Program-made: the position numbers and the translations under genes
Assembly (NCBI RefSeq): GCF_009763255.1
Contig: NZ_WSJB01000018.1
Location: 248,001-312,000 of the forward strand
Direction: 5' to 3'
Origin: Bordetella sp. 02P26C-1
GTDB lineage: Bacteria; Pseudomonadota; Gammaproteobacteria; Burkholderiales; Burkholderiaceae_B
DNA: 64,000 nucleotides
Shown here: piece after piece, positions 36,160 to 45,266 of the stretch
Layout: each line of letters begins with the position of its first letter
Numbering within the stretch: position 1 is the first letter of the stretch
Notes under the pieces: model-generated
The model's input: only the letters and a program-made list of their open reading frames with translations
Told to the model about the DNA's origin: nothing
Database searches by the model: none

Positions 36160-37004
36160 TCCTGCTGATCGACTCCGGCAACAGCCGCCTGAAGGTCGGC
36201 TGGCTGACAGCCACCGAAGACGCCGCCACGCAGACAACCGCGAACGGGCAAACTGCTGGGCCGCTCATGCGTCGCGAGCCGGCCGCGGTCGCGTTCGACA
36301 ATCTGAACCCGCACGCGCTGGGCGACTGGCTGGGCACGCTGCCCCAGACACCGCGTCTGGCGCTGGGGGTAAACGTCGCGGGTCCGGAACGCGCGCAAGG
36401 CATTCATGACGCCCTGGCCCGGCACGGATGTCCCGTGCGGTGGATCACCTCGCGCGAACAACTGCTTTATCTGAAAAACCGCTACACCGAGCCGACCCAA
36501 CTGGGCGCGGACCGCCTGGTGGCGCTGCTGGGCGTGCGCAGTCGCCTGCCCAGCGCTCATCCGCCGTATGTGCTGGCGTCGTTCGGCACGGCGACCACGA
36601 TCGATACGGTCGGCCCGGACGACAGCTTCATCGGGGGCCTGATTCTCCCCGGCCCGGTGCTGATGCGCAGCTCCCTGGCGCGAGGCACCGCGCATCTGCC
36701 GCTGGCCAATGGGCAGGTGACCGAGTTTCCGACCGACACGCATCAGGCGATTGCCTCCGGTATCGCCGCGGCGCAGGCCGGCGCTGTCCTGCGCCAGTGG
36801 CTGGCGGCCTGCCGTTACTACGGCCAAGCCGCCACGCTTTTCGTGGCCGGCGGCAGCTGGCCGGAGGTCGAGCAGGAAATGCAGCGTCTGCTAAAACAGA
36901 CCGGCGGCTCGCCAAACACGCACCCCACGGCCTATTATCTGGATCGGCCCGTCCTGGACGGCTTGGCGTTGATCGCCGCGCAACCCGACCCCCTGTCTTT
37001 TTGA
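36156..37004 (+). CDS. coaX: Type III pantothenate kinase (Baf/CoaX)
   Basis: 282 residues from a TTG at 36156. No ATG or GTG lies near in frame, and TTG gives the expected N-terminus ILLIDSGNSRLKVGW; GGAG lies 8-11 bases upstream. The phosphate loop DSGNSRLK, FGTATTID and GGLILPGP are family motifs. It phosphorylates pantothenate in CoA synthesis. In Bordetella pertussis the same gene was first named baf, Bvg accessory factor. The TTGA overlap implies coupling with birA. Confidence 0.93.
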   Translation: MILLIDSGNSRLKVGWLTATEDAATQTTANGQTAGPLMRREPAAVAFDNLNPHALGDWLGTLPQTPRLALGVNVAGPERAQGIHDALARHGCPVRWITSREQLLYLKNRYTEPTQLGADRLVALLGVRSRLPSAHPPYVLASFGTATTIDTVGPDDSFIGGLILPGPVLMRSSLARGTAHLPLANGQVTEFPTDTHQAIASGIAAAQAGAVLRQWLAACRYYGQAATLFVAGGSWPEVEQEMQRLLKQTGGSPNTHPTAYYLDRPVLDGLALIAAQPDPLSF

Positions 37005-37014
37005 GCGCCTCATC

Positions 37015-37167
37015 ATGCGTGTGCTATTTCTGTTGATTGTCGTGGCGAACGTGTGGCTATACGCGCTGGGTCAGGGCTGGGTGGCGCCGCGGCCGGAGGA
37101 TGCGGGGCGGGACCGTGGCAGGGTCGGCCAGGAACTCAGCGCCGAACGCGTGACGCTGAAACGCTGA
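37015..37167 (+). pseudogene. 50-residue remnant resembling the N-terminus of a SPOR-type protein
   Basis: ATG 37015 to TGA 37165-37167, 11 bp after coaX. A single N-terminal membrane segment (MRVLFLLIVVANVWLYALGQ) is followed by APRPEDAGRDRGRVGQEL and SAERVTLKR. Short-anchor proteins with this kind of start and a C-terminal SPOR domain follow baf in relatives, as I recall; here the frame ends after 50 residues, 25 bp from the end of the facing glycosyltransferase gene. It looks like a truncated gene at the edge of the variable polysaccharide locus. It could also be a genuine small membrane protein. Confidence 0.5.
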
Positions 37168-37192
37168 CGCGGCGACAGCGGACACGGGGCCT

Positions 37193-38323
37193 TCAGCGCC
37201 CAGCGAGTTCCTTGAATAACGCGGCATACGAAGCGCCCAACGCGGGCCCCGAAAACATCCGCTCGTATCGCGCGCGAGCGCCATCGCCCAGCCGCGACGC
37301 CAGCGCACCGTCGCCGAGCAATGTATTCATGGCCCGCGCCAGGGCCTCCGGGTTTTCTGGCGGCACCAACAAACCGGTCTCGCCTTGGACGTTGATAAAA
37401 GACATCCCGGACCCGATCTCGCAGCAGATCAGGGGCCGGCCCCATCTCGACGCCTCGACCAGCACCATGCCGTAGGCTTCCGAGCGCAAATGCGAGGGTA
37501 GAACAAAAGCGTGGCAGCGCCGCATGAGCGCCGTTTTTTCGGCGTCCGAGACCTGACCGGCAAACCGCACATTGTCAGCGCCCAGGCGTATGCTCTGCAG
37601 GCGTAGAGCCGACTCCTCCGTCCCCGAACCGGCGATCACAATGGGTGCGTTGACACGGCGGGCGGCGGCCACCAGGGTATGCAGTCCCTTGTAATAGCGC
37701 AAGGCCCCCAAAAAGAGGAAAAATGGCTGTCCCTCGAGCAAGCCGAGCCGATCAAGCACGCCCGTCTCTTCGGGTTCCTCGGACTCGAGAATGCCCAGCG
37801 GAATGGTGCGCACCTTACCGCTCCAGTGCGGGTCGGACAGCACCGGGCTGCTGGCGGCGTAGTTGGGTGAGGTAGCCACGATGGTGTCGGCTGAAGACAG
37901 CGTGCGTCGCATCAGGGGCGCGTATACCCGGCCCAACCAACGCTGCCGCACGATGTCGGAGTGGTAAACCAGCACCCGAGGCGCACGCGGGCGCGCGACC
38001 AAATCCAGCAGGTCCGCGAAGGGCCAGGGAAAGTGATAGCAAACCACATCCGCCTGGCGCGCCGCTCGCGCAAAACGGCTAAATGCAACAGCGCCGCCCA
38101 TATCGCAGGAAGCGGGCGCGGCCCAGGAGTGAGATCGGATCACCGTGCCTTCGGGCTGGCGCAGCTGCACCGGCCTGGCATTGGGCGAAAGCGCAAATAT
38201 GGCGCTCTCTACGCCGTATTCCGATGTGGCAAGGCAGATCTGCCGGATCGCCTCGGCGACGCCGCCCGGAGGATCCGGGTAATAGCAGCGGTAGACGTGC
38301 AGAGCACGCAAAGGTCCGTTCAC
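37193..38323 (-). CDS. GT4 family glycosyltransferase
   Basis: 376 residues from a GTG at 38323, which overlaps the upstream stop (GTGA) and has GAGGAG 7 bases before it. GT-B fold: N-terminal YYPDPPGGVAEAIRQ acceptor domain and C-terminal donor domain with PFFLFLGALRYYKGLHTL and the EX7E-type EAYGMVLVEA. Retaining transferase, probably using GDP-mannose or a related donor given manC in the same locus. Last gene of the polysaccharide transcript. Confidence 0.88.
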   Translation of the reverse strand: MNGPLRALHVYRCYYPDPPGGVAEAIRQICLATSEYGVESAIFALSPNARPVQLRQPEGTVIRSHSWAAPASCDMGGAVAFSRFARAARQADVVCYHFPWPFADLLDLVARPRAPRVLVYHSDIVRQRWLGRVYAPLMRRTLSSADTIVATSPNYAASSPVLSDPHWSGKVRTIPLGILESEEPEETGVLDRLGLLEGQPFFLFLGALRYYKGLHTLVAAARRVNAPIVIAGSGTEESALRLQSIRLGADNVRFAGQVSDAEKTALMRRCHAFVLPSHLRSEAYGMVLVEASRWGRPLICCEIGSGMSFINVQGETGLLVPPENPEALARAMNTLLGDGALASRLGDGARARYERMFSGPALGASYAALFKELAGR

Positions 38324-39453
38324 ACGCGTTCTCCTCGCAGCGCCTGTCTTTCCAGCTGCGCCTCTTCGAAGACCTGCCAGGTCGAGCGCGCGGCCTGCTC
38401 CCACGAGTACCGGCTGGCAATGCAGCGCGCCCGGGAAGCCAAGCTCTGACGTAAGGCATCCTCTGCAAGAAGGCGCGCCAATCCATCGGCGATGGAAACC
38501 TCATCGAGGGGATCGACGAAAAAGCCGGCATCGGCGGCTACTTCGGGCATTGAAGAGAGATTCGACGTAAGGACCGGAACGCCGCAAGACATCGCTTCTA
38601 TCAGCGGCAAGCCAAAGCCTTCATAGAGTGAAGGCATGGCCAGAAACTGTGCGTGAGCGTACAGGGTAGCCAGCTGCGCGTCATCAACATATCCTGGTAG
38701 GACAACATCGCGAGCCACGCCGAGTTGGCTGACAAGTTGCGCCACATCCACCCCGCCCCAGCCCTTGGCGCCGACCAACACGAATTGCGTGTTCTGCCGC
38801 AGCGACGCCGGCAGGCGCGCATAGGCCTTGAGTAAGCGATGCAGATTCTTGCGTGGTTCAAGCGTGCCCACGAAAAGAAAATAAGGCCTGACCACGCCTA
38901 ACGGGGCGAGCGCACTGCGCTTTCCTGGTGCCGCCATCGGGGTGACCCCCAAAGGGATAACGCGCACCTTGCCGCGTGCCGAGGGGAACTCCTCCTCAAT
39001 GGCTTGAGCCGTGCTATGCGATACGGCAATGATGCGGTCCGACAGGGCGATGGCCTGCGGCATCAAGCGGGCCTCCATCCAGCGACTGAGGGGCCGCATC
39101 GTTTCGCCCGCAAACTTCCACACCAGATCGTGGATGGTGACCACGCGAGCGATTCGTGCGGGCAGATACTGGGGCAGGCGGTGCGCTGGCCCCCAGAAGA
39201 CATCTACCCCGTCCCTTGCCGCCTGCCATGGCAGAACGGTTTGCGACCATAGCATGCGGCCGGCTCGGCCGCTAATGGCGCCCGCCCTTACTCGAGTGTT
39301 CGCCGTGTCCCAGTCGCCCACCAAAGGCCGACTGGGCATGTACAGGCGGAACTCGGCCTCACGGGTAATCAGTTCACGCGACAGTTGCCACAAATAACGC
39401 CCGATCCCGGCGATGGGTTGGGACAGGAGTCTGGCATCAATCCCTACGCGCAC
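38320..39453 (-). CDS. GT4 family glycosyltransferase (mannosyltransferase-like)
   Basis: 377 residues. MRVGIDARLLSQPIAGIGRYLWQL is the classical start of mannosyl/rhamnosyl GT4 enzymes. PYFLFVGTLEPRKNLHRLL and EGFGLPLIEAMSCGVPV (EX7E) form the donor site. Cytoplasmic, assembling the lipid-linked polysaccharide. It lies 83 bp after the three-module enzyme and overlaps the next glycosyltransferase gene. Confidence 0.9.
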   Translation of the reverse strand: MRVGIDARLLSQPIAGIGRYLWQLSRELITREAEFRLYMPSRPLVGDWDTANTRVRAGAISGRAGRMLWSQTVLPWQAARDGVDVFWGPAHRLPQYLPARIARVVTIHDLVWKFAGETMRPLSRWMEARLMPQAIALSDRIIAVSHSTAQAIEEEFPSARGKVRVIPLGVTPMAAPGKRSALAPLGVVRPYFLFVGTLEPRKNLHRLLKAYARLPASLRQNTQFVLVGAKGWGGVDVAQLVSQLGVARDVVLPGYVDDAQLATLYAHAQFLAMPSLYEGFGLPLIEAMSCGVPVLTSNLSSMPEVAADAGFFVDPLDEVSIADGLARLLAEDALRQSLASRARCIASRYSWEQAARSTWQVFEEAQLERQALRGERV

Positions 39454-39536
39454 GTCAGCCTCCCTCCATGGCGCGGTCGCCGTGTACGGCAGGCACGGGG
39501 GGACATACCTTCATGACTCGGCTCATCGCTGCATCC

Positions 39537-42500
39537 TCACGCACCGCTGGCGCCCTGCGAGACCGGCGTGGCCACGCGAGCCGCACCGGTCGGCTGAGCG
39601 GGCGCACCCTCTGGATGAGCAAGCTCCAGACACAGGCTAACGAATTTTTCCTGGATGACCGCCCAGCTGTGGGCCTGCGCCGTCTGGGCCCCCTGCTCGG
39701 CCAGCGCATGGCGTAGCGCCGGATCGTCATACAAACGTCGGATGGCGGGCGCAAGGCTGTCCTTGTCGGCGAGCAGACCATTGCGCTCGTGTTCGACCAG
39801 GTCACGGAAGGCCGCACATTGTTGATTGGCGACCACAGGCGTGCCGGCGAGCCAAGCCTCAAGCAGCACAATGCCGAAACTCTCGCTGCTGCTCATGTTG
39901 CAGAGCATAAGACTTGAGCGCAGTGCCCCTCGCACCACGTTGCGTGGCTGCCGTCCCAGATAGCTCGCGTAGGACGCGCTTACGAGCCGGCCGTCGTCAT
40001 CCGGCCCGATGAGCACGACGTCAAGTGCGACGCCCTGCGCATTCAGTTGTCCGACGGCGTCGATGACCGAGACATAGCCTTTGGCGCCCGACTTGCGCCC
40101 CAACACCAGGACAAAGGGTCTGTCGGACCTATGGATTTCTCTAAAGGCGAGCTCGTCTGCCTCACTGAACTGCTCCGTCGTGTCGCACCCGGCGGGCAAG
40201 TAGATGGCGTTACTGCCTTTCGTTCTCAGGAAATCGGCGGCTACCGAAGGCGAGGCCAGGACCAGGCTGGCCTGCTGCTCACTTTCCCGCAGGTCCGGGA
40301 AATGATAAAAATCGTCATCCAGGTGAGCATGCGGAATCAGGATAGATGGCACGCCCTGACGCCGCGCCTCGCTGATCGCGAGGACGGCCGGTCGGAAGAC
40401 GTTGTTGTTGGTCACGACAAGATCGTAGGCAGAAACCTGTTCGCGGACGAACGCCTCGAGCCCCCGGCTCCAGGGCCCCCGAGAATCGGTCAGGCTGAGG
40501 TCTCGCCCGCCTCGGCCAGCCCCTGCTGCGCGGTCCATCAGACTGAAGGTTTCGAACGCGTCCAGGGCGGCGACAGCTTTTTTCATCAGCGTGTCCGCTC
40601 CGATGTCCACGCGTTGCCCGCCGATGGACAAATCCGTCAGCAAAAAACCCAGCGGCCGGGGATCGCCGTCGACTTGCGGACCCGAGGTGTTAAATATCAC
40701 CTCGCCGGCATTGACGTTCAACTTCAGTTCAAACGTGCCTGTGATCGCCCGATGATCGATCAGCGTTCCCTCGTTCGTGACGGCAACAGACAAGGGTCGC
40801 CCGGCACGGCCACGCACCGTGATCTCGGTATCCTGCGGCGCATAGAGGGCGCACTCCGTCATCGCCCAACGGATGGCCGTTTCGCCCTGCCCTTCCGGGT
40901 CGGCCCAGCCCCAGGTGAGACCGGCCTGCCGGTAGCGCGGAGCCAACAGATCGCTCAGCGCCTGCTCGAAACGTGGCTGAGCCCGCCAAATCCGCGCGAG
41001 CTGACGGTCCGAATCAACGGGCGCCGATGCTGACGCCGCAAATCGGGCGAAACGTAGATTGGGCACACCGTAAGGCGCCGAGCATTCGGCGTCGAAACCG
41101 TATCGCTCAGTGAATCTGAAGTGGTTGCGGATCTCGCTCACCTCGGGCGCGACCACGTCGACCATAAAGCGGCCACTCTCGCCCAACGCGCGCAAGAAGG
41201 TATCCATATGGACCTCCGCGCCACCAAGAGCGGGAGCTGTGTAGCGATAAGCGACGAACAGGATGCGCTTTTTGGGGACCTCCAACTCGCGCAACGCGTG
41301 GGTGAGCTGCCCACCCAGCGCTTTCATTGACAGGTGCTGAGAAAAATCCAACCGACGGCTCGCTTTGGCGGCCGCGCTATGCAAGCCGGCATCGTCGAGG
41401 CTGCGCCGTATGGCTGCGGGGAAGTCTTCCAGCGTGGCGGGCATGATGTGGCGCTGCACGGCTTCGGGGTAACCCCGTACCCCGAAGTCTGTCGAAATCA
41501 CATAAAGGCCATTGGCAATGTAATCGGCCATCTTGATGTTCGAGCCGCCGCCCGACACCACGGGATTCAGGCCCACGCTGCAGGCGCCGAGAATGGCGCA
41601 TTTTCGCGCGTCGTCCACCACCCCCCAGGCGTGCACATTGTCGCGGCGGTCCGGCACCGCATCACAAACGGACCCTACCAGATGAAATTGCACATCGGGA
41701 CAGCGGGGCGCAACATGACGGACCAGATGGTTGGCGGCGTCCACATTGGGGCCATGCGCGGACCCCAAAAACACCACGGACCGCTCACCGATCAGCGCCG
41801 CGACCGAGGCGCGTGCGGCTTGCACCTGCTCTTCAGGCGCGGGCTCGGACGCCCCATTGCGAATGACGAGCATGGGTCCGCCGGCCTGTTTGCCCTTTAG
41901 CAGGCCATGCGCATCGTCCTCGGAGACACACAATGTCATGGCCGCATTCTCGACCGCATGACCTTCAAGCAGCTCCACCCGCTGCATCAGTGCTTCATAA
42001 TCCGGATGTCCCCGCAGGATGGACGCCTTCATACTCGCTTCGTCATTATGCGAGGAGTAGATGTAGCGGTCCCCGTATCGGGCTGGCAAGGGCACCAGAT
42101 AGCAGTGCTCGAGGACCACGATACGCGCACGGGTTCTCAGCACACGATATAGGGCATGAAAGAGGTTCTGCTCGGCACAGTGGTGGCTGGCCACCACATC
42201 ATCCACCGACATATGGAACCGGGCCGAAAACCAGGCCTGCTTGTTCTTTTGCGCGTCGCTCTTGGGCACCGCGATGACAACGATGCCGGCGCCTTCGCGG
42301 CGCAGTTGCAGACGATCGTCGTTGGAATAACACAGGAAGACGACGGGGAATTCGCAGCTCACGGCCTGGTATAGCCCCTTGCTGCGCGTGCCGCCTCCGC
42401 CCACACTGCCGAACGAGTCATAGTCATTCAATGCCAACACGAAGCGTTCAAACGGAACGGCGCCCTTGTCTTCACGCGCGCTTTCGAAGACCCCGGAGAT

Positions 42501-43631
42501 CTGTTCGGCGATCCGATTCCAGGTGTAGGAATCGAGCACGAGCTGATGGCCTGCCCGGGCGATCCCGGCCAGCCGTTCAGCATCGCCGGCCAAGGCCCTG
42601 AGTTCGTCGGCGAAGTGCGCAAGCGGTGCCTCGATATAGTCCCGGCCCGCGATGGCGTTCACGCCGCGCATGCCGAACGTCGTGGACATCACCGGCAATC
42701 CCGAGGCCAAATAATCCAGCACCTTGATATTGGCGCCGCTGCCCTCGGTCATGGGGTTGAGAGCGATATCGGCGCCCGACATGATGCGGACCTTCTCCGG
42801 CTCGCTCACCATGCCGTGACGCCGCACGTTTCGGCCGTAGCTTCCTTCGGGCAGACATTGGCCAACAATATCGAACTGCACCTGAGGCAGCTCGGGCGCA
42901 AGCTGTTCGGCGATGAACTTGGCCGCCGCTACGTTAGGCGGATGTGCGCTACCGATAAAGTAAGCGCGCATAGGTTGAGAGGCCTGGCGCGCCGCAGCGC
43001 GCCTTTGTGCCGGCTCAATGCCGTGGGGCGCATACACCGCTTTATAAGTGGCCTCGGGCGCCATTTCGCGGAAAGCGTCCAGATCTTCAGCAGCGCAGTA
43101 CAGCAGCAGATCGACATGCGTCAGAAGCCGGCGTTCTGCCTCATCGACGATGGCGTGAATCGTGGCCGACTGCGCTGAGGGATGCAGCGACCTGTACAGC
43201 TTGCTCTCGCAGTTATGGGCGTTGTAGACGCGCAGCTTTTCGTCCAAACCCAAAAAAATGTCATAGTCGATCATGAAGGGAAAATCATGAACGATGACGT
43301 CCGCGGCCCCATATTCCTCTAGATAAACCTCATGCAGCCGTGACGGATACTTCGCGCAGTTCGCCAGACAAGGCGCCGAGAGGTCACCGCCGCTGCCGCT
43401 AGGCAACAACGCCTGCCACTGCTGCCCGAACGCGCCATCCTTCGGCACGCGGCGTTCAATGAAATTCACGCCGTGATTTATAGTCTGCTCGGCGTCGTGC
43501 GGCCCCGCCGAGGTGATCAGCGTCACCTGATGATGTCGGCTCAAGGCGCGATAAAAATTGAAGAGCCGCGACTCGCCGCCACTGCCGGGGGGCGTGTAAG
43601 CGGGGAAAAAGCAAAAGGCGAGTATGTTCAT
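39537..43631 (-). CDS. Giant glycosyltransferase with three GT-B modules
   Basis: 1364 residues in one frame. Module 1 (1-384) starts MNILAFCFFPAYTPPGSGGE and has GSAHPPNVAAAKF and EGSGANIKVLDYLASGLPV. Module 2 (about 395-784) repeats the pattern: GSAHGPNVDAANHL and SGGGSNIKMADYIANGLYV. Module 3 (785-1340) is a GT4 unit with ALGGAEVHMDTFLRAL, VLGRKSGAKGY and ESFGIVLLEAW, interrupted at about 900-1005 by an insert (TWGWADPEGQGETAIRW ...) that reads like a beta-sandwich carbohydrate-binding domain. Modules 1 and 2 look like internal duplicates. Multi-module enzymes of this kind (for example WbdA) polymerise repeat units. Its ATG directly abuts the preceding stop (TAAATG). Confidence 0.85.
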   Translation of the reverse strand: MNILAFCFFPAYTPPGSGGESRLFNFYRALSRHHQVTLITSAGPHDAEQTINHGVNFIERRVPKDGAFGQQWQALLPSGSGGDLSAPCLANCAKYPSRLHEVYLEEYGAADVIVHDFPFMIDYDIFLGLDEKLRVYNAHNCESKLYRSLHPSAQSATIHAIVDEAERRLLTHVDLLLYCAAEDLDAFREMAPEATYKAVYAPHGIEPAQRRAAARQASQPMRAYFIGSAHPPNVAAAKFIAEQLAPELPQVQFDIVGQCLPEGSYGRNVRRHGMVSEPEKVRIMSGADIALNPMTEGSGANIKVLDYLASGLPVMSTTFGMRGVNAIAGRDYIEAPLAHFADELRALAGDAERLAGIARAGHQLVLDSYTWNRIAEQISGVFESAREDKGAVPFERFVLALNDYDSFGSVGGGGTRSKGLYQAVSCEFPVVFLCYSNDDRLQLRREGAGIVVIAVPKSDAQKNKQAWFSARFHMSVDDVVASHHCAEQNLFHALYRVLRTRARIVVLEHCYLVPLPARYGDRYIYSSHNDEASMKASILRGHPDYEALMQRVELLEGHAVENAAMTLCVSEDDAHGLLKGKQAGGPMLVIRNGASEPAPEEQVQAARASVAALIGERSVVFLGSAHGPNVDAANHLVRHVAPRCPDVQFHLVGSVCDAVPDRRDNVHAWGVVDDARKCAILGACSVGLNPVVSGGGSNIKMADYIANGLYVISTDFGVRGYPEAVQRHIMPATLEDFPAAIRRSLDDAGLHSAAAKASRRLDFSQHLSMKALGGQLTHALRELEVPKKRILFVAYRYTAPALGGAEVHMDTFLRALGESGRFMVDVVAPEVSEIRNHFRFTERYGFDAECSAPYGVPNLRFARFAASASAPVDSDRQLARIWRAQPRFEQALSDLLAPRYRQAGLTWGWADPEGQGETAIRWAMTECALYAPQDTEITVRGRAGRPLSVAVTNEGTLIDHRAITGTFELKLNVNAGEVIFNTSGPQVDGDPRPLGFLLTDLSIGGQRVDIGADTLMKKAVAALDAFETFSLMDRAAGAGRGGRDLSLTDSRGPWSRGLEAFVREQVSAYDLVVTNNNVFRPAVLAISEARRQGVPSILIPHAHLDDDFYHFPDLRESEQQASLVLASPSVAADFLRTKGSNAIYLPAGCDTTEQFSEADELAFREIHRSDRPFVLVLGRKSGAKGYVSVIDAVGQLNAQGVALDVVLIGPDDDGRLVSASYASYLGRQPRNVVRGALRSSLMLCNMSSSESFGIVLLEAWLAGTPVVANQQCAAFRDLVEHERNGLLADKDSLAPAIRRLYDDPALRHALAEQGAQTAQAHSWAVIQEKFVSLCLELAHPEGAPAQPTGAARVATPVSQGASGA

Positions 43632-45266
43632 TTATTTTAGGTTGCGATAACGCCGAAATTCACGCTCCAGGGGCGACTTGTGGGCGTTATTCGCCACCCC
43701 GAACTCCGACGTAGCGTCGGGCAGGCCAAGCTGACCGTCCGCCGCAGCAGAAGGTTGGTCCCACGCCGGGGAACGGGTATGGGTTTCTTGCCGAAATTGC
43801 TGGGAAAACAGAATCCGCAGCCGCCTCTCCAGGCTCGGAAACCGGCTCAAGCTGGCCAGCACCCTTCTTCTCATTTCCGGATGCTTCAACAGCATCCGGT
43901 TGACGCGTCCAAGCATGCGGGACGCGGCCCCCTTGATCCGTTCTTTCATTACCTGCTCTCCAGCCGACTCATGCCCAGGCGTGGTCTTGGCCCTCGCCCA
44001 CAAGGCCTTGCACCGCCTTGCCGCCCACCGCAGAGGCGCGGTAATACGCCATGAACGGCTTGTATAGACGCTATGCAGTTCGTCCTGAGACCGGTGTATC
44101 TCGGCCCGCATGTCGTGGGTGTCCCGCTGCACCACGCGTTGCAGGCGCCGCATCCGCCGCGCCTGACGCAGAACCTGAATTCTTTGCACGCGCTGTGCTT
44201 GCCGCAGGTCCGACTGCGTCTGCGCCAACTCTGCTCGGACCTGGTGAATCTCGGCTTCGGTCGCAGACAGTCTGGCGTTCAGTTCGTCTTTTTCACTGAC
44301 GAAGCTCCAGGAGGAGAAAACGCTGCGGACAAAGTTGGCGGGGACGGCATCGCCAAGCGCTTTTAAACTGCGAGGAATGGCCACGCCGGGCAAAAACGCC
44401 GCCCATAATTGCGTGGAAGCGATCAATGCGCGCAGACTGACCGCATGTCCGGCGCGCGCGGCGCGCGGCTCCAGCGCGAAAGTGTCCAGACCGAAACAGT
44501 CCGCCTCTTCAAGAATCGAAGAACTGATCGCGCAAACCGCGTCGACCTCGCCGGACAGCAGCCAGCGATACACGTCCCGATCATCGTGAGATTGCGCTTG
44601 GTAACGATCCAGGATGAACTGGTCGAGCTTGTCGTCCCGCATGTAGGGATGGGGACGATAAAACACCCGATCATAGCGTTGCGCATGGGCATCGAGCGCG
44701 GGCAGGTAATCCAGCAAGGTGCAGAATTTGCCGTCGTAGAAGATGCTCTTGTCGATGAGCGTTTGCCCAAAGATGGCCAGCGTACTCGGATGCGGCGCCG
44801 GCATCGAAAGGCCGTAGCGCAACTTCAGGGCCTGCACCTGCAGACTCAGCGCGCCGGGGCTCGCGGCAAGCGCGGACAAATCGCAGGGGAACGAGGTCGT
44901 GACGTTCAGGTATAGATCGTCCAGAAACCGCAGGGGATGTATATCGACGGCCATCCAGGGGACCCCTCGCGCCGTCAAGTCTGCTCTTTCGACGCTGGGC
45001 AACTCGAAACCGATGACCGCGCTGTCGGACAGATCGAGGTCCGCCAACGCGCTGGCTCGCTGACCCATTGACCGCTGCCAGCCGGGCAACCATTGTTCGA
45101 CCTCGGTCTGCCAGTTGACCTCCGTGACCAGCTCTTCGGTCTGAAGCCCCAGCTCGACACATACCGCGGAAAAAAGCTGGCGCGTCTTGCGTACGTTCTC
45201 TGCCTGGTCGCCCCGGAAGGGATCCCCCACAAACAGAACGCGCTTAATGATGCGATCGGCATCCAT
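43632..45266 (-). CDS. Capsule-type transferase domain fused to a coiled coil
   Basis: 544 residues. The N-terminal 310 residues show FYRPHPYMRDD (203-211) and AVCAISSSILEEADCFGLDTFALEP (244-267), the two motif regions of capsule polysaccharide transferases such as KpsC/KpsS (PF05159, beta-Kdo transferases). Residues 325-400 form a predicted coiled coil, followed by SRSWRITAPLRW (403-414) and a basic amphipathic region (441-490). This catalytic-plus-coiled-coil design is that of chain terminators which use the coil as a length ruler. The start overlaps wzt as TGATG. The exact sugar transferred is not readable. Confidence 0.72.
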   Translation of the reverse strand: MDADRIIKRVLFVGDPFRGDQAENVRKTRQLFSAVCVELGLQTEELVTEVNWQTEVEQWLPGWQRSMGQRASALADLDLSDSAVIGFELPSVERADLTARGVPWMAVDIHPLRFLDDLYLNVTTSFPCDLSALAASPGALSLQVQALKLRYGLSMPAPHPSTLAIFGQTLIDKSIFYDGKFCTLLDYLPALDAHAQRYDRVFYRPHPYMRDDKLDQFILDRYQAQSHDDRDVYRWLLSGEVDAVCAISSSILEEADCFGLDTFALEPRAARAGHAVSLRALIASTQLWAAFLPGVAIPRSLKALGDAVPANFVRSVFSSWSFVSEKDELNARLSATEAEIHQVRAELAQTQSDLRQAQRVQRIQVLRQARRMRRLQRVVQRDTHDMRAEIHRSQDELHSVYTSRSWRITAPLRWAARRCKALWARAKTTPGHESAGEQVMKERIKGAASRMLGRVNRMLLKHPEMRRRVLASLSRFPSLERRLRILFSQQFRQETHTRSPAWDQPSAAADGQLGLPDATSEFGVANNAHKSPLEREFRRYRNLK

